Positions 17,341 through 27,573 of a stretch of 64,000 nucleotides of DNA are shown here, piece after piece. The DNA is from Gammaproteobacteria bacterium. Its GTDB lineage: Bacteria > Pseudomonadota > Gammaproteobacteria > Steroidobacterales > Steroidobacteraceae. The notes beneath the pieces were generated by a model. It was not told the origin of the DNA, made no database searches, and saw only the letters and a list, made by a program, of their open reading frames with translations. The stretch covers positions 99,052 to 163,051 of the forward strand of contig JANYJY010000009.1 of assembly GCA_025358295.1 (NCBI GenBank), written 5' to 3'. The position numbers and the translations under genes are program-made. Each line of letters starts with the position of its first letter. Position 1 is the stretch's first letter.

Positions 17341-17475
17341 CCAGCGGCTGGAGCGTACACGCGGGTGGCTTCATGTGGAGACTCAACGCGAACGCCAGTG
17401 CCCCCAGGACACCGGTTGGCGCAGACAATTTCTGGTGGGCCGCTGACCACACGCAACTCAATCTCATCTTTAGGC
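17334..17475 (+). repeat. Degenerate attC-like site 4
   Basis: GTCTGACCAGCGGCTGGAGCG (R''/L''-like) to CACGCAACTCAATCTCATCTTTAGGC (L'/R'-like), directly after the membrane protein stop. Confidence 0.55.
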
Positions 17476-17490
17476 GTTAAACTGCAGTAA

Positions 17491-17976
17491 ATGATCAAGC
17501 CATCATTGCGAACGGCGTCAATATCCTGCCTTGCGATCTGGGCGGCGATCTGGCTGCTTTTTCTCTTGATGCGCTTCTCACCGCTCGACATCAGGGTAAT
17601 TCCAGGTATCGGTGAGTTCATGCTTGTGGCGCTCGCGGTTGTCCTATTCGCTCCGATCGCGGCCGTGGGGTTTGCGGCGGTTGCGCTAATTCGACAGTGC
17701 CGAGTTCAGTCAAACTGGATCACATTGGCATGTGCGATTGCTGCACTCTTTGGCCAGGGCTTTCTTTTCCTCACTTCGAGGTGGCTGTTATGCTCAATCT
17801 CATTGATAGACTTTATGAGTATTGCGCCATGCGCACCCTTCTCACCCTCGTCGCAATCCTCGCTATCGGCACGTCGCTACCGGTCGTCTCGCAACCCGCC
17901 ATTGCTGTGTCGTCGAATGCTTCCGCGCATTTGGCCCATGAGAACTATGTCGCTGCAATTAACTCCAACAATCTAG
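17491..17976 (+). CDS. Hypothetical membrane protein; C-terminus overlaps the next gene
   Basis: Hydrophobic ORF starting 16 bp after the site 4 core; the last ~50 codons run out of frame through the downstream gene. Confidence 0.45.
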   Translation: MIKPSLRTASISCLAIWAAIWLLFLLMRFSPLDIRVIPGIGEFMLVALAVVLFAPIAAVGFAAVALIRQCRVQSNWITLACAIAALFGQGFLFLTSRWLLCSISLIDFMSIAPCAPFSPSSQSSLSARRYRSSRNPPLLCRRMLPRIWPMRTMSLQLTPTI

Positions 17977-18302
17977 AGTCGCTGCTCGGGATGCTCACCG
18001 ACGACGTCGTGTTCATGGCGCCGAACGACAAGCCCTATGCCGGCAAAGCTGCCGTCCGTCCATGGCTGGCAGCGTATCTCAAGGCATACAAAACGCATTG
18101 GGACAAACCAGTTCAAGAATTCGTAGTCAATGGAGAATGGGCGTTCGAACGCTATTCGTATACCTCTACGGATACGCCTCAGGGCGCAGGCGCGCCCGTC
18201 GTGGACACCGGGTGGGGATTCGTGGTCTATCATCACGACGCAGACGGCAGGTGGCGCGTAGCGCGCGATGGATGGGGTTCTAATCATCCGCCGGCCAAGT
18301 GA
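17829..18302 (+). CDS. SnoaL/DUF4440-like protein with signal peptide
   Basis: MRTLLTLVAILAIGTSLPVVSQ, then ENYVAAINSNNLESLLGMLTDDVVFMAPNDKPYAGKAAVRPWL. Confidence 0.8.
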   Translation: MRTLLTLVAILAIGTSLPVVSQPAIAVSSNASAHLAHENYVAAINSNNLESLLGMLTDDVVFMAPNDKPYAGKAAVRPWLAAYLKAYKTHWDKPVQEFVVNGEWAFERYSYTSTDTPQGAGAPVVDTGWGFVVYHHDADGRWRVARDGWGSNHPPAK

Positions 18303-18365
18303 AAATCTAACGGATGATGGAGCAAACACGCGGCTCGACATCATTGAGTCGGCAAGGAGGGGGCG

Positions 18366-18641
18366 ATGAATCTCTCGAATGCAACGGTTGGCCAAGTGAT
18401 TATTCCTGTCGAAGACTTCGGTCGTGGCTTATCCTTCTATAAGGACGTTCTGGGCTTGCCGTTTCTTTTTTCTGCTCATCCGCAGATGGCGTTCTTCATG
18501 TGCGGAGCGGTTCGGCTCTTGGTTGGCGTTGTTCCTGCGGGGCAGCCCGCTCAGCGTGCCTCTACCATCTATTTCCGAGTCAAGGACATCCAAGCTGCCT
18601 ACTTGGCGCTTATGAACGAGATCGACATTGCGGGCGTCTGA
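18366..18641 (+). CDS. VOC (glyoxalase/bleomycin-resistance) family protein, apparently C-terminally truncated
   Basis: NATVGQVIIPVEDFGRGLSFYKDVLGLPFLF...IYFRVKDIQAAYLAL; lacks the usual C-terminal DPDGN-type half. Confidence 0.75.
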   Translation: MNLSNATVGQVIIPVEDFGRGLSFYKDVLGLPFLFSAHPQMAFFMCGAVRLLVGVVPAGQPAQRASTIYFRVKDIQAAYLALMNEIDIAGV

Positions 18642-18724
18642 CTGCTCCTCGCCACAGGGTCAGGCCGTCATTGACGGTCGCGGAGACTAAAGAATCTTTT
18701 TCAGTCGGCCTGTGCACACAGACA

Positions 18725-19105
18725 ATGCCCATCTATCACAATCAATTCGATACGCTGCCAGCCGACACCGAGCGAGTGTTCAGGACGATCTTCAAAGCAG
18801 ACTCGAAAAATACGCCCTGTTCTTTGCATGAGAACGTGCTGGTGGCGCACGCCATCATTCCACTCCATGTGCACTGGGTTACGGAGATCCTAATTTGCCT
18901 CAGCGGAACTGCCGAGTGTTCTTTCAACGGCGCGGCCGCGGAGGCCTATGCTGCAGGCAGTGTCGTAGTCATACCGCCGAATACCCCGCACACCATTCGA
19001 AATACCGGCGATGCGCTGTTGAGGCAGCTGTCCTTTCTCGCCGGCGATCCACCGGATACCCGGTGGTTGCAGACGCCGGGAAGCGTCGATCACATCGCAC
19101 CTTAG
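18725..19105 (+). CDS. Cupin domain protein
   Basis: HENVLVAHAIIPLHVHWVTEILICLSGTAECSFNG...GSVVVIPPNTPHTIRNTGD. Confidence 0.75.
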   Translation: MPIYHNQFDTLPADTERVFRTIFKADSKNTPCSLHENVLVAHAIIPLHVHWVTEILICLSGTAECSFNGAAAEAYAAGSVVVIPPNTPHTIRNTGDALLRQLSFLAGDPPDTRWLQTPGSVDHIAP

Positions 19106-19202
19106 CGCGACCATTGGCCCGCTATATCTCTTCACGGCCGCGCTTGCGTCACGCACAATGCACTAACCAATCGACGCCACTATTAGGAGGCCTGCATACA
19201 CC

Positions 19203-19523
19203 ATGTACACGACTACAACTTTCGAGCTCCCAGGATATCGAGTGATGAAATCCATTGGAGTCGTCCGAGGGATTACGGTACGCACGAGATCGCTCCCCTT
19301 GAGCATACTGGGGGGGCTGAGAACTCTATTCGGCGGACGGGTCGGGATTTTTTCCGACCTTTGTGAATCGGCGCGGGAAGAGTCCTTTCAATTGATGCTT
19401 GCCCATGCGCGCAAGCTGGGCGCGAACGGCGTCATCGGCATCCGCTATGACACGGGACCCATGGTGGGGGCGGCGGAAGTGCTTTGCTACGGTACCGCCG
19501 TTGTCGCAGAACCAATGACCTAG
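19203..19523 (+). CDS. YbjQ family protein
   Basis: GYRVMKSIGVVRGITVRTRS, ARKLGANGVIGIRYDTG. Confidence 0.85.
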   Translation: MYTTTTFELPGYRVMKSIGVVRGITVRTRSLPLSILGGLRTLFGGRVGIFSDLCESAREESFQLMLAHARKLGANGVIGIRYDTGPMVGAAEVLCYGTAVVAEPMT

Positions 19524-19614
19524 GTCGGAACCTTCGGGCAGCGCCTCCGAGCCGCCCCTATCGCACATCGGGATCAAGTGCATTCGCGTGCGCGACGCGC
19601 ACGACCCGTAATCC

Positions 19615-20793
19615 TCATGCAACCTCGAAGAGGCCTGCTGCTCCCATGCCGCCGCCGATGCACATGGTGGTCACTACGTATTTAACGCCGCGTCGCTTGC
19701 CCTCGATGAGCGCGTGGCCCACCAACCGCGACCCTGACATGCCGTAGGGATGTCCCACCGCGATGGCGCCACCATCGACATTGAGACGCTCGTCGGGAAT
19801 CCCGAGCCGATCACGGCAGTAAATGACCTGCACGGCAAAGGCCTCGTTCAACTCCCAGAGTCCGATATCCTCGACTCGCAATCCCGCCTTGGCCAGCAGC
19901 TTGGGCACGGCGAATACGGGGCCGATCCCCATTTCATCGGGCTCGCAGCCCGCTATTTGAAAGCCGCGAAATATGCCCAGCGGACTCAAGCCCTTCTTCT
20001 CGGCACGTTTCGCATCCATGACTATGCATACCGACGCGCCGTCGCAGAATTGGCTCGAATTCCCCGCGGCGATGACGCCCCCCGGCAAAGCGGAGCGAAT
20101 CTTTGCGACACCTTCGTAGGTTGTGTCGGGCCGAATGCCCTCGTCGGCACTGATGGTGACTTCCCGTGTGGCGATCGAGCCTGAACCCTTGTCGGCCACT
20201 GCCATCATCGTGGTCATGGGCACGATTTCATCGGCGAACCGTCCGGCCTGCGCTGCCGCTGCGGCCCTCAATTGGCTCCGCACCCCGTATTCGTCCTGCG
20301 CTTGCCGCGCAATGTGGTAGCGCTTGGCAACGGTTTCCGCCGTCTGCAGCATGTTCCAATAGATTTCCGGTTTGTGCTGGACCAGCCATTGCTCCTTGAG
20401 CATGCGCAAATTCGCCTGGTTCTGCAGGCAGGAAATCGATTCCAGCCCTCCCGCCGCATATACCTCGCCCTCACCGGCGATGATGCGCTGTGCCGCGAGC
20501 GCAATGGTTTGCAACCCGGTGGAACAGAAGCGATTCACCGAGACGCCGGCCGTTGTCACCGGACAGCCGGCCCGTAGCGCCACTTGGCGGGCCACATTCA
20601 TGCCGGCGGCACCCTCCAGAAAGGTGCCCCCCACCATGACGTCTTCGACTTCAGCCGGATCGAGGCCCGCACGCTGCATGGCATGCTGCAAAACGTGTCC
20701 GGTAAAGGTCACCGGATGCGTCATATTGAATGCGCCGCGCCATGATTTCGCAAGACCGGTGCGGGCGGTTGAAACGATGACGGCGTCGGACAT
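19615..20793 (-). CDS. fadA: Acetyl-CoA acyltransferase (thiolase)
   Basis: [17 protein letters not shown] active site, [19 protein letters not shown] and [13 protein letters not shown] motifs. Confidence 0.93.
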   Translation of the reverse strand: MSDAVIVSTARTGLAKSWRGAFNMTHPVTFTGHVLQHAMQRAGLDPAEVEDVMVGGTFLEGAAGMNVARQVALRAGCPVTTAGVSVNRFCSTGLQTIALAAQRIIAGEGEVYAAGGLESISCLQNQANLRMLKEQWLVQHKPEIYWNMLQTAETVAKRYHIARQAQDEYGVRSQLRAAAAAQAGRFADEIVPMTTMMAVADKGSGSIATREVTISADEGIRPDTTYEGVAKIRSALPGGVIAAGNSSQFCDGASVCIVMDAKRAEKKGLSPLGIFRGFQIAGCEPDEMGIGPVFAVPKLLAKAGLRVEDIGLWELNEAFAVQVIYCRDRLGIPDERLNVDGGAIAVGHPYGMSGSRLVGHALIEGKRRGVKYVVTTMCIGGGMGAAGLFEVA

Positions 20794-20795
20794 GA

Positions 20796-22892
20796 CTACT
20801 TTCCAGAATTGGAGAAGGTTTTACCTTCGGAGGCAAGCTGCGTGAGCAAGGGCGCCGGCTCCCAGGCATCCGGCGTATATCCCTTGGCGAATTCCCGCAT
20901 GGTGCGCAGTACATTGGGCAGGCCCACGGTGTCGGCATAGAAGAGCGGCCCGCCGCGAAAATCAGGAAAGCCGTACCCGGTCAAATACACCACGTCGATA
21001 TCGGACGCCCTCAAGGCGATGCCCTCCTGCAAAATGCGCGCGCCCTCATTGATGAGCGCATACAGCGCACGTTGCACGATTTCCTGATCGCTGATCTTGC
21101 GGCGCGTGATGCCCAATTTGGCCGATTCCTCCAGCACGATCTGGGTCACCAGGTCGGAGGGATGCGCCGTCCGATCCCCGGCCTTGTAGTCGTACCAACC
21201 GGCGCCGGTCTTTTGACCGAAACGTCCCAGCTCACAGACGCGATCCGGAGACTTGGAAAACACGCGGTCCGGATACTCGATATACAGACGCTTGCGGATG
21301 TACCAAAGAATGTCGTTGCCCGCGAGGTCGCTGACCCGGAACGGACCCATGGCAAAGCCGAACTTCTCCATAGCCTGATCGATTTGCTGTGGCAACGCAC
21401 CCACATCCAACAATAATTCCATCTGTCGGAAATACGAGTTCATCATGCGGTTGCCGATAAATCCGTCACAAACGCCGGACATGACGCCGACTTTCTTGAT
21501 CTGCTTGGACACGGCCATGCTGGTCGCCACCACATCCTTGGCGCTCTTCTCTCCCCGCACGATCTCCAGCAGCTTGCTGACATTCGCCGGGCTGAAGAAA
21601 TGCAAGCCGATGACGTCCTGCGGCCGGCGAGTGAAGTTCGCGATCTTGTTCAGGTCCAGGGTCGATGTGTTGGAGGCGAGGATGGCGCCGCTCTTGGCCA
21701 CCTGGTCCAATTTTTCGAATACCTGCTTCTTGACTTGCATGTCCTCGAACACGGCCTCAATGACCAGATCCGCATTCTTGAGGTCGTCGTACGATAGCGT
21801 GCCGCTGATCCGCTTGACGCGCTTGTCGAACTCCTCCTCAGTCAGCCGCCCTTTCTTCAAGGTATTTTCGTAGTTCCTTTTTACGGTCGCCAAACCCTTG
21901 TCGAGCGCGGCCTGGGTTGTCTCGAGAACCGTCACCGGAATGCCGGCATTGGCGAAGTTCATCGCAATCCCGCCGCCCATGGTGCCGGCGCCGATCACAG
22001 CCACTGACTTCACTGTGCGCAGCGGGGTGCTGCTCGGCACGTCGGGAATCTTGGCCGCGGCCCGCATTGCAAAAAACGCGTGCCGCAATGCCTGGGACTC
22101 CGAGCTGTTCAACAACTCGATAAACAGAGTTCCCTCGGTCTTCATGCCTTCATCGAAGGGCTTGAGCACGGCGGCCTCGATCGCCTCGATGCACTTGAGC
22201 GGCGCAGGATAGTTCTTGGCAAGCGGAGCCACGGCGCCGCGCGCGAAATCCAGAAATGCCTCTGCGTTTTCCAGTTTTATTTTGAGGTCGCGCGCTTTCT
22301 TGGGCGGCATTCGCTCCGCGACGACGCGCTCGGCGAAGGCAATGGCCGCGGGCAGCGCATCACCCTCGACGACGGAGTCGAGCAAGGCGGTGTTCTCAAG
22401 TTCGCGCGCACTCACCGGGGTGCCACTCACGATCATATTGAGCGAGCGTTCCACGCCCACCAGCCGCGGTAGACGCTGCGTGCCGCCCGCACCGGGCAAT
22501 AAGCCCAGTTTGACCTCGGGCAGACCCAGCTGCACTTTTGCCGTGGCCACCCGATAGTGACAGGCCATGGCCAGTTCCAGCCCGCCGCCCAACGCCAGCC
22601 CGTTGAGTGCCGCAATCACCGGCTTCGGCGAACTTTCGATCTGCGTAAATAAATCCGTCAGCGAAGGACTGGCGGTCAAGGCGCTTGAACCGAATTCTCC
22701 AACATCCGCGCCGCCACAGAAGGCGCTGCCCGACCCGGCGATCACCACCGCTGCGATCGATGTGTCGTTCGACGCGCGCTCCATGCCGTCGGCTATGGCG
22801 GTGCGCAACCCCAGGCCCAAGGCGTTGACGGGTGGATTCTTTAAGGTAATCACGGCGACGGCGCCGTGTGAAGTATAGTCAGCGAATGCCAT
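20796..22892 (-). CDS. 3-hydroxyacyl-CoA dehydrogenase/enoyl-CoA hydratase fusion (FadB/FadJ-type)
   Basis: Crotonase domain ([22 protein letters not shown]), then Rossmann [22 protein letters not shown]. Start taken at [10 protein letters not shown]; the upstream ORF extension is spurious. Confidence 0.93.
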   Translation of the reverse strand: MAFADYTSHGAVAVITLKNPPVNALGLGLRTAIADGMERASNDTSIAAVVIAGSGSAFCGGADVGEFGSSALTASPSLTDLFTQIESSPKPVIAALNGLALGGGLELAMACHYRVATAKVQLGLPEVKLGLLPGAGGTQRLPRLVGVERSLNMIVSGTPVSARELENTALLDSVVEGDALPAAIAFAERVVAERMPPKKARDLKIKLENAEAFLDFARGAVAPLAKNYPAPLKCIEAIEAAVLKPFDEGMKTEGTLFIELLNSSESQALRHAFFAMRAAAKIPDVPSSTPLRTVKSVAVIGAGTMGGGIAMNFANAGIPVTVLETTQAALDKGLATVKRNYENTLKKGRLTEEEFDKRVKRISGTLSYDDLKNADLVIEAVFEDMQVKKQVFEKLDQVAKSGAILASNTSTLDLNKIANFTRRPQDVIGLHFFSPANVSKLLEIVRGEKSAKDVVATSMAVSKQIKKVGVMSGVCDGFIGNRMMNSYFRQMELLLDVGALPQQIDQAMEKFGFAMGPFRVSDLAGNDILWYIRKRLYIEYPDRVFSKSPDRVCELGRFGQKTGAGWYDYKAGDRTAHPSDLVTQIVLEESAKLGITRRKISDQEIVQRALYALINEGARILQEGIALRASDIDVVYLTGYGFPDFRGGPLFYADTVGLPNVLRTMREFAKGYTPDAWEPAPLLTQLASEGKTFSNSGK

Positions 22893-24699
22893 GCGCTCTC
22901 CTGTTTGGGCTGCCAAGTATACTGCTTTGCTGAGACGACTCCTCAGGCCGGCGACCTTGATCTTTTTGGCGTTGCTGTCGATTTGGTGCGTCGGCATGTT
23001 GGGACGCGGGTACTGGACTCCCGACGAACCGCGCGAAGCGGACATCGCCTGGCGCATGAGCTGGCAGGCGGACAAAGCCGTCCCTGTCCTGGCAGGCGAG
23101 GCCTTTTGCGAAAAGCCGCCCCTGACATATTGGATCGCGGCCGCCCCCATTCGGCTGTTCGGCACGGCGGCCTGGGCCGCCCGGTTGCCCAACCTGTTGT
23201 ACGCTCTGATCACGGCGCTCAGTGTGGGATGGCTGGCGCGCCGCAGCGTCGGCGGCGTGGCCGGCTTGGCCGCCGCCGCCGCCATGAGCACCTTTCTGCT
23301 CTCATACCAAGTGGCGATCTGGCTCGCCACCGACGCGCCTCTGCTGGCCGCCGAGTCGGTCGCTCTGTTGGGTACCTACTGGGGTTTCTACGCCACCAAC
23401 AATCGCGATCGTCTGCGGGGCTATCTATTGATGCATGCCGCGTTGGGTCTGGGCTTTTTGTGCAAGAGCGCGGTTGCTTGGATGCTGCCGGCGCTGGCCA
23501 TTCTCACCCTGGTCGTGTGGGAAAGGCGCTGGCGCGAACTGCTGCGCTGGGAACTGTATGCGGGCTTGGTCGTGCAGGCCGCGATGATTCTTACCTGGAT
23601 TGGGTTCGTGTATGCGGGCGCCGACGGCGTGGCGCACTTGAAAGTATTTTTCTGGAATAATTTGGTGGGACGCTTCACGCAGGTCGATGCGCCCACCGAA
23701 TTGCAATATGCGACCGCCCATCGCAATTCGCCGGGAAAGTACCTGATCGAACTGCCGCTGTATCTGGTCCCGTGGACACTGCTGGTCATTGCGGCGCTGC
23801 GCCGCGCCTGGCTGCAACGCAAGGCCTCGTTCGACGCCAATCGCCCGCTGCGTTTCGCGCTGGCGGCCTCGTTACCTACCTTGATTTTCCTGTCGTTGGC
23901 GGCCACGGCCCGCAATATTTATCTTGCGCCGGCACTGCCGGGGGTCGCCCTGTTGCTCGGCTGGTGGGTGCGAGAAGTCTCGGCCGGCCCGGATCCCTGG
24001 GACGTGCGTGCTCTGCGGGCGACTTCCGTCTTGTTGCAGTTGGGTGTGCTCGTCTGTGCCGCGGCATTGATCCTGGTGGGCCCCGATGGCTGGGCCACTA
24101 TGACATCACGTGCCGCATTCGTGCTGATTTCCACTGCCGGCTTGGCTGCAGCTGCGGTTCTGGCGAGGCGTGCATGGACCGCAGCCCCGCTCCGGGATCA
24201 GCACGCGCCCGGGTGGCTGTTCCTGGCCTATTGCGCGCTGCTAATTGGACCGTCATCGCAGCTGTACCGCCAAGTCGACACCTGGCAGGACCTAGGCTCG
24301 ATTGCTCGCGCCATGCAACACGACGCGGCGGGAAGACCCTTGATACTGTTCGCGCCGGATGAGACGACGCGGGCAATGATCGACATGTACGCACGGACCG
24401 AGGTCGGCTGGGTGCCCGGACCCATTGATGCGGCCGGTATCGCGCATCTTCGGACGGCCATCGAAGCCGCGCCTTACAGTCTCATCGTGGTGCAATTGCC
24501 GCACAGCGCGAACGCGGCGGCGCAACGGCTGGCGACCCACTTCGGCGCGCGACGACACGAGGAGACCCCAGCGCCGGACGACGCATCGCAGCTGCCGTGG
24601 TTGCGGGGAACGTTGCTGTCGGTAGCAAAAAGTTATTCCGTTCCGAATGGGCGCCGCTATGCGCTGCTCGAATGGCGCGAGAGCAAGCAGCCTGATTAG
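22891..24699 (+). CDS. ArnT/PMT-like (GT39/GT83) membrane glycosyltransferase
   Basis: GRGYWTPDEPREADIAWRM...KPPLTYWIAA; polytopic. Confidence 0.8.
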   Translation: MRSPVWAAKYTALLRRLLRPATLIFLALLSIWCVGMLGRGYWTPDEPREADIAWRMSWQADKAVPVLAGEAFCEKPPLTYWIAAAPIRLFGTAAWAARLPNLLYALITALSVGWLARRSVGGVAGLAAAAAMSTFLLSYQVAIWLATDAPLLAAESVALLGTYWGFYATNNRDRLRGYLLMHAALGLGFLCKSAVAWMLPALAILTLVVWERRWRELLRWELYAGLVVQAAMILTWIGFVYAGADGVAHLKVFFWNNLVGRFTQVDAPTELQYATAHRNSPGKYLIELPLYLVPWTLLVIAALRRAWLQRKASFDANRPLRFALAASLPTLIFLSLAATARNIYLAPALPGVALLLGWWVREVSAGPDPWDVRALRATSVLLQLGVLVCAAALILVGPDGWATMTSRAAFVLISTAGLAAAAVLARRAWTAAPLRDQHAPGWLFLAYCALLIGPSSQLYRQVDTWQDLGSIARAMQHDAAGRPLILFAPDETTRAMIDMYARTEVGWVPGPIDAAGIAHLRTAIEAAPYSLIVVQLPHSANAAAQRLATHFGARRHEETPAPDDASQLPWLRGTLLSVAKSYSVPNGRRYALLEWRESKQPD

Positions 24700-26168
24700 G
24701 CGGGCCGCTGCCGGCCGAGCAATTCACGATACAGTGCATCGTACTGGACGATCTGGCGAGTCCACGAGAAATCCTGCGCCATGGCGTTTTGCATCAACCG
24801 CTTCCAGTTCTTCTGGGCTCCGAACCAATCGAGCGTGGTGCCGATGGCCCAGCGAACCGCGGCAACGTCGTAGTCATTGAAAACACAGCCCGTGCCGATG
24901 CCGCCGGCCGGATCGAAATGCCGCACGGAATCGGCCAGACCGCCGGTGTTGCGCACAATGGGTATGGTGCCGTAGCGCAGGCTGTACATCTGATTCAGAC
25001 CACAGGGCTCGTAGCGTGACGGCATGAGGAAAATATCGCTGCCCGCCTCGATCAAATGAGCCAGGGATTCATCGTATCCCGCGCGAAATGACACGCGGCC
25101 CGGAAAGCGCTGCGCCAGTCCTTCAAAAAACGCCACATATTGAGGCTCGCCGCTGCCCAGCACCATCAATGCAAAATCCCGCTCCTGCAGCAGCGCCGGC
25201 AGGGAATCGAACAAGAGATCGATGCCCTTCTGTTCCGCCAGGCGGGTCACCATGCCAATCAGCGGCCGCGACGGAGCTGCGTCGAGGCGGGCGGTCTCGC
25301 ACAGCAATTTCTTGTTGGACTGCTTGCCGCGCAAGTCCTTCGGGCCGAAGTGGGCCCTCAAGTGCGGATCATGCCGCGGATCCCATTCCCGGTAATCGAC
25401 GCCATTCAATATTCCCACCACCGGGTTGGAACGTGCCTGCAATACCCCTTGCATGCCCATGCCAAGCGGACCATTGCAGATTTCACTCGCATAGGTCGGG
25501 CTCACGGTGGTCACGAGATCGGCGTATCGAATGCCGGTTTTCAAGGAATTGATGAGACCGTACCTGAGGTCATCCCCATCCAGCCGCGTTTCGATGGAGT
25601 CCAGTCCCAAGTCGCCTGCGGCGGCGCTCGGCATAACGCCCTGATAGCCGATATTGTGAATGGTCAACACCGACCGCGACCCCGCGAACAATGGCTCCGC
25701 AGCGTAGATCGACTTCAGGTACAGCGGCAGAAAGCCCGTATGCCAGTCATTGCAATGGAATATGTCCGGCGCTGTCTCGAGGCGCCGGCAGCTCTCGAGC
25801 GTGGCACGCACAAAAAATATGAACCGCCGATGCTCATCCGGGTCGGACGTATACAGACCGGAGCGATCGTATAGGGCCGGGCAATCGATGAAATACATCG
25901 CAACGTCGGTGCCCGGAAACGTGCTCGTTTGCAGGGAATAACGGTATTCCGTGTGGCCGATTCTGAGCGGAATTTGTTGGACCCGGGCGACGGGCCGCAG
26001 CTCCGGATATGCTGCCCGCACAGCGGAGTACAGCGGCATGAAAGGGTATACCTCATGACCCAGCTGGCGCAGGTTCGGTACCAGTGCGCCCGCGACATCC
26101 GCGAGTCCGCCGGTTTTTGCGTACGGCAGGATCTCCGAACTCAAGACACATAACTTTAATGCCGCCAT
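24696..26168 (-). CDS. glgA: Glycogen synthase
   Basis: LCVLSSEILPYAKTGGLADVAGAL, TIHNIGYQG, PSRYEPCGLNQMYSLRYGTIPIVRNTGGL. Confidence 0.95.
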   Translation of the reverse strand: MAALKLCVLSSEILPYAKTGGLADVAGALVPNLRQLGHEVYPFMPLYSAVRAAYPELRPVARVQQIPLRIGHTEYRYSLQTSTFPGTDVAMYFIDCPALYDRSGLYTSDPDEHRRFIFFVRATLESCRRLETAPDIFHCNDWHTGFLPLYLKSIYAAEPLFAGSRSVLTIHNIGYQGVMPSAAAGDLGLDSIETRLDGDDLRYGLINSLKTGIRYADLVTTVSPTYASEICNGPLGMGMQGVLQARSNPVVGILNGVDYREWDPRHDPHLRAHFGPKDLRGKQSNKKLLCETARLDAAPSRPLIGMVTRLAEQKGIDLLFDSLPALLQERDFALMVLGSGEPQYVAFFEGLAQRFPGRVSFRAGYDESLAHLIEAGSDIFLMPSRYEPCGLNQMYSLRYGTIPIVRNTGGLADSVRHFDPAGGIGTGCVFNDYDVAAVRWAIGTTLDWFGAQKNWKRLMQNAMAQDFSWTRQIVQYDALYRELLGRQRPA

Positions 26169-26227
26169 AATGACAGTTTAGCAAAGGCAAAAGCGACACC
26201 ACGACAAAACGTGCACGCCTTTGCCGA

Positions 26228-27568
26228 GTGTGGCAGGCTGGAGTTTCGATGGGGCGCGGATTCGATACTACTCGCGGAGAAGCCAGGATAAGTATGCGTC
26301 ATGCTGCTCGTAATAACACCGGACGCTACGTCAGCCGACTGACCAGCGGCACTCTGGCGGTGGTGATGGCGGGAGGTCGCGGCGAGAGGCTTAAAGCACT
26401 CACCCAGCATCGCTGCAAGCCGGCGACTCCATTCGGCGGCAAATTCAGAATCATCGACTTCGTACTCTCGAATTGCGTCAATTCGGGCATCCGGCAAATC
26501 GCCGTGCTGACCCAGTACAAGGCGCAATCCCTGATCCAGCACATTCAGCGCGGCTGGAGCTATTTGCGCGGGGAGCTTGGCGAATTCGTCGAACTGATTC
26601 CCGCTCAGCAGCAGATCGGGGCGCACTGGTACCGGGGTACCGCCGATTCGGTCTATCAGAATCTGGATTTCATTCGATCGCACCATCCCACGCATGTGCT
26701 CATCCTGGCTGGCGACCATATCTACAAAATGGACTATGGCCCCATGATCGCCTACCACGAACAATGCGAGGCCGATATCACCGTCGGCGTGGTGGATGTG
26801 CCGCTGGAACGCGCCAATGAATTCGGCATCATGACTACGGACAACACGAATCGCATCACCAAATTTTCGGAAAAGCCGCAGAACCCCGATCCCATCATCG
26901 GGCAGGAAAATCTGGCACGCGCATCCATGGGTATTTATGTGATCGGCATGGAACGCCTGGAGAAAATGCTGACCGACGATGCGGCGAATGAATCGAGCAA
27001 TCACGACTTCGGCAAGAACATCATCCCGCCGGCCATCGGGCCCCTGCGGGTGTTCGCCTACCCCTTCCACGACGTCGAAACGCGCGCGCAGAACTACTGG
27101 CGCGACGTCGGCAATATCGATGCGCTGTACGAAGCCAACATGGAGCTGGTGTCGCTCAATCCGGAATTAAATATATACGATCACCAATGGCCCATTTGGA
27201 CCTACCAGGCTCAGCAGCCACCCGCGAAATTCGTCCTGGATGAAGAGGGCCGGCGTGGCATGGCCGTGAATTCCATGGTTGCCGGCGGCTGCATCATCTC
27301 CGGCGCCCATGTGAAGGAGTCGCTGCTATCGAATGACGTGCGCATCGAGGACAGCAGCAGCATCGAGAACTCGGTCCTGCTGCCGGGAGTAACCATCGGT
27401 CGCCGCTGCAAGATCACGCGCTGCATTCTCGATGAGAACTGCGTGATTCCGGACGGCACTCAGATTGGGCAGGATCACGTCGAGGATCAGAGGCGCTTCT
27501 ACGTAACCAAGCGTGGCGTGGTATTGGTGACCCAGGACATGCTGGGCGCACAGAAGCGCCAACAGTGA
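26228..27568 (+). CDS. glgC: Glucose-1-phosphate adenylyltransferase
   Basis: VVMAGGRGERLKALTQHRCKPATPFGGKFRIIDFVLSN, ILAGDHIYKMDY. Confidence 0.95.
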   Translation: MWQAGVSMGRGFDTTRGEARISMRHAARNNTGRYVSRLTSGTLAVVMAGGRGERLKALTQHRCKPATPFGGKFRIIDFVLSNCVNSGIRQIAVLTQYKAQSLIQHIQRGWSYLRGELGEFVELIPAQQQIGAHWYRGTADSVYQNLDFIRSHHPTHVLILAGDHIYKMDYGPMIAYHEQCEADITVGVVDVPLERANEFGIMTTDNTNRITKFSEKPQNPDPIIGQENLARASMGIYVIGMERLEKMLTDDAANESSNHDFGKNIIPPAIGPLRVFAYPFHDVETRAQNYWRDVGNIDALYEANMELVSLNPELNIYDHQWPIWTYQAQQPPAKFVLDEEGRRGMAVNSMVAGGCIISGAHVKESLLSNDVRIEDSSSIENSVLLPGVTIGRRCKITRCILDENCVIPDGTQIGQDHVEDQRRFYVTKRGVVLVTQDMLGAQKRQQ

Positions 27569-27573
27569 CGGGG

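Noticed and set aside
19160-19195. ACTAACCAATCG...TATTAGGAGG as a further attC
   Set aside because: Only about 35 bp with no L'/L'' arms; insufficient.
20796-23330. N-terminal extension of the FadB-type ORF to 23330
   Set aside because: The first ~146 codons overlap the oppositely oriented glycosyltransferase and do not resemble the family; start assigned at 22892.
26156-27070. - strand ORF of 304 aa
   Set aside because: Antisense to glgC; shadow ORF in GC-rich sequence.
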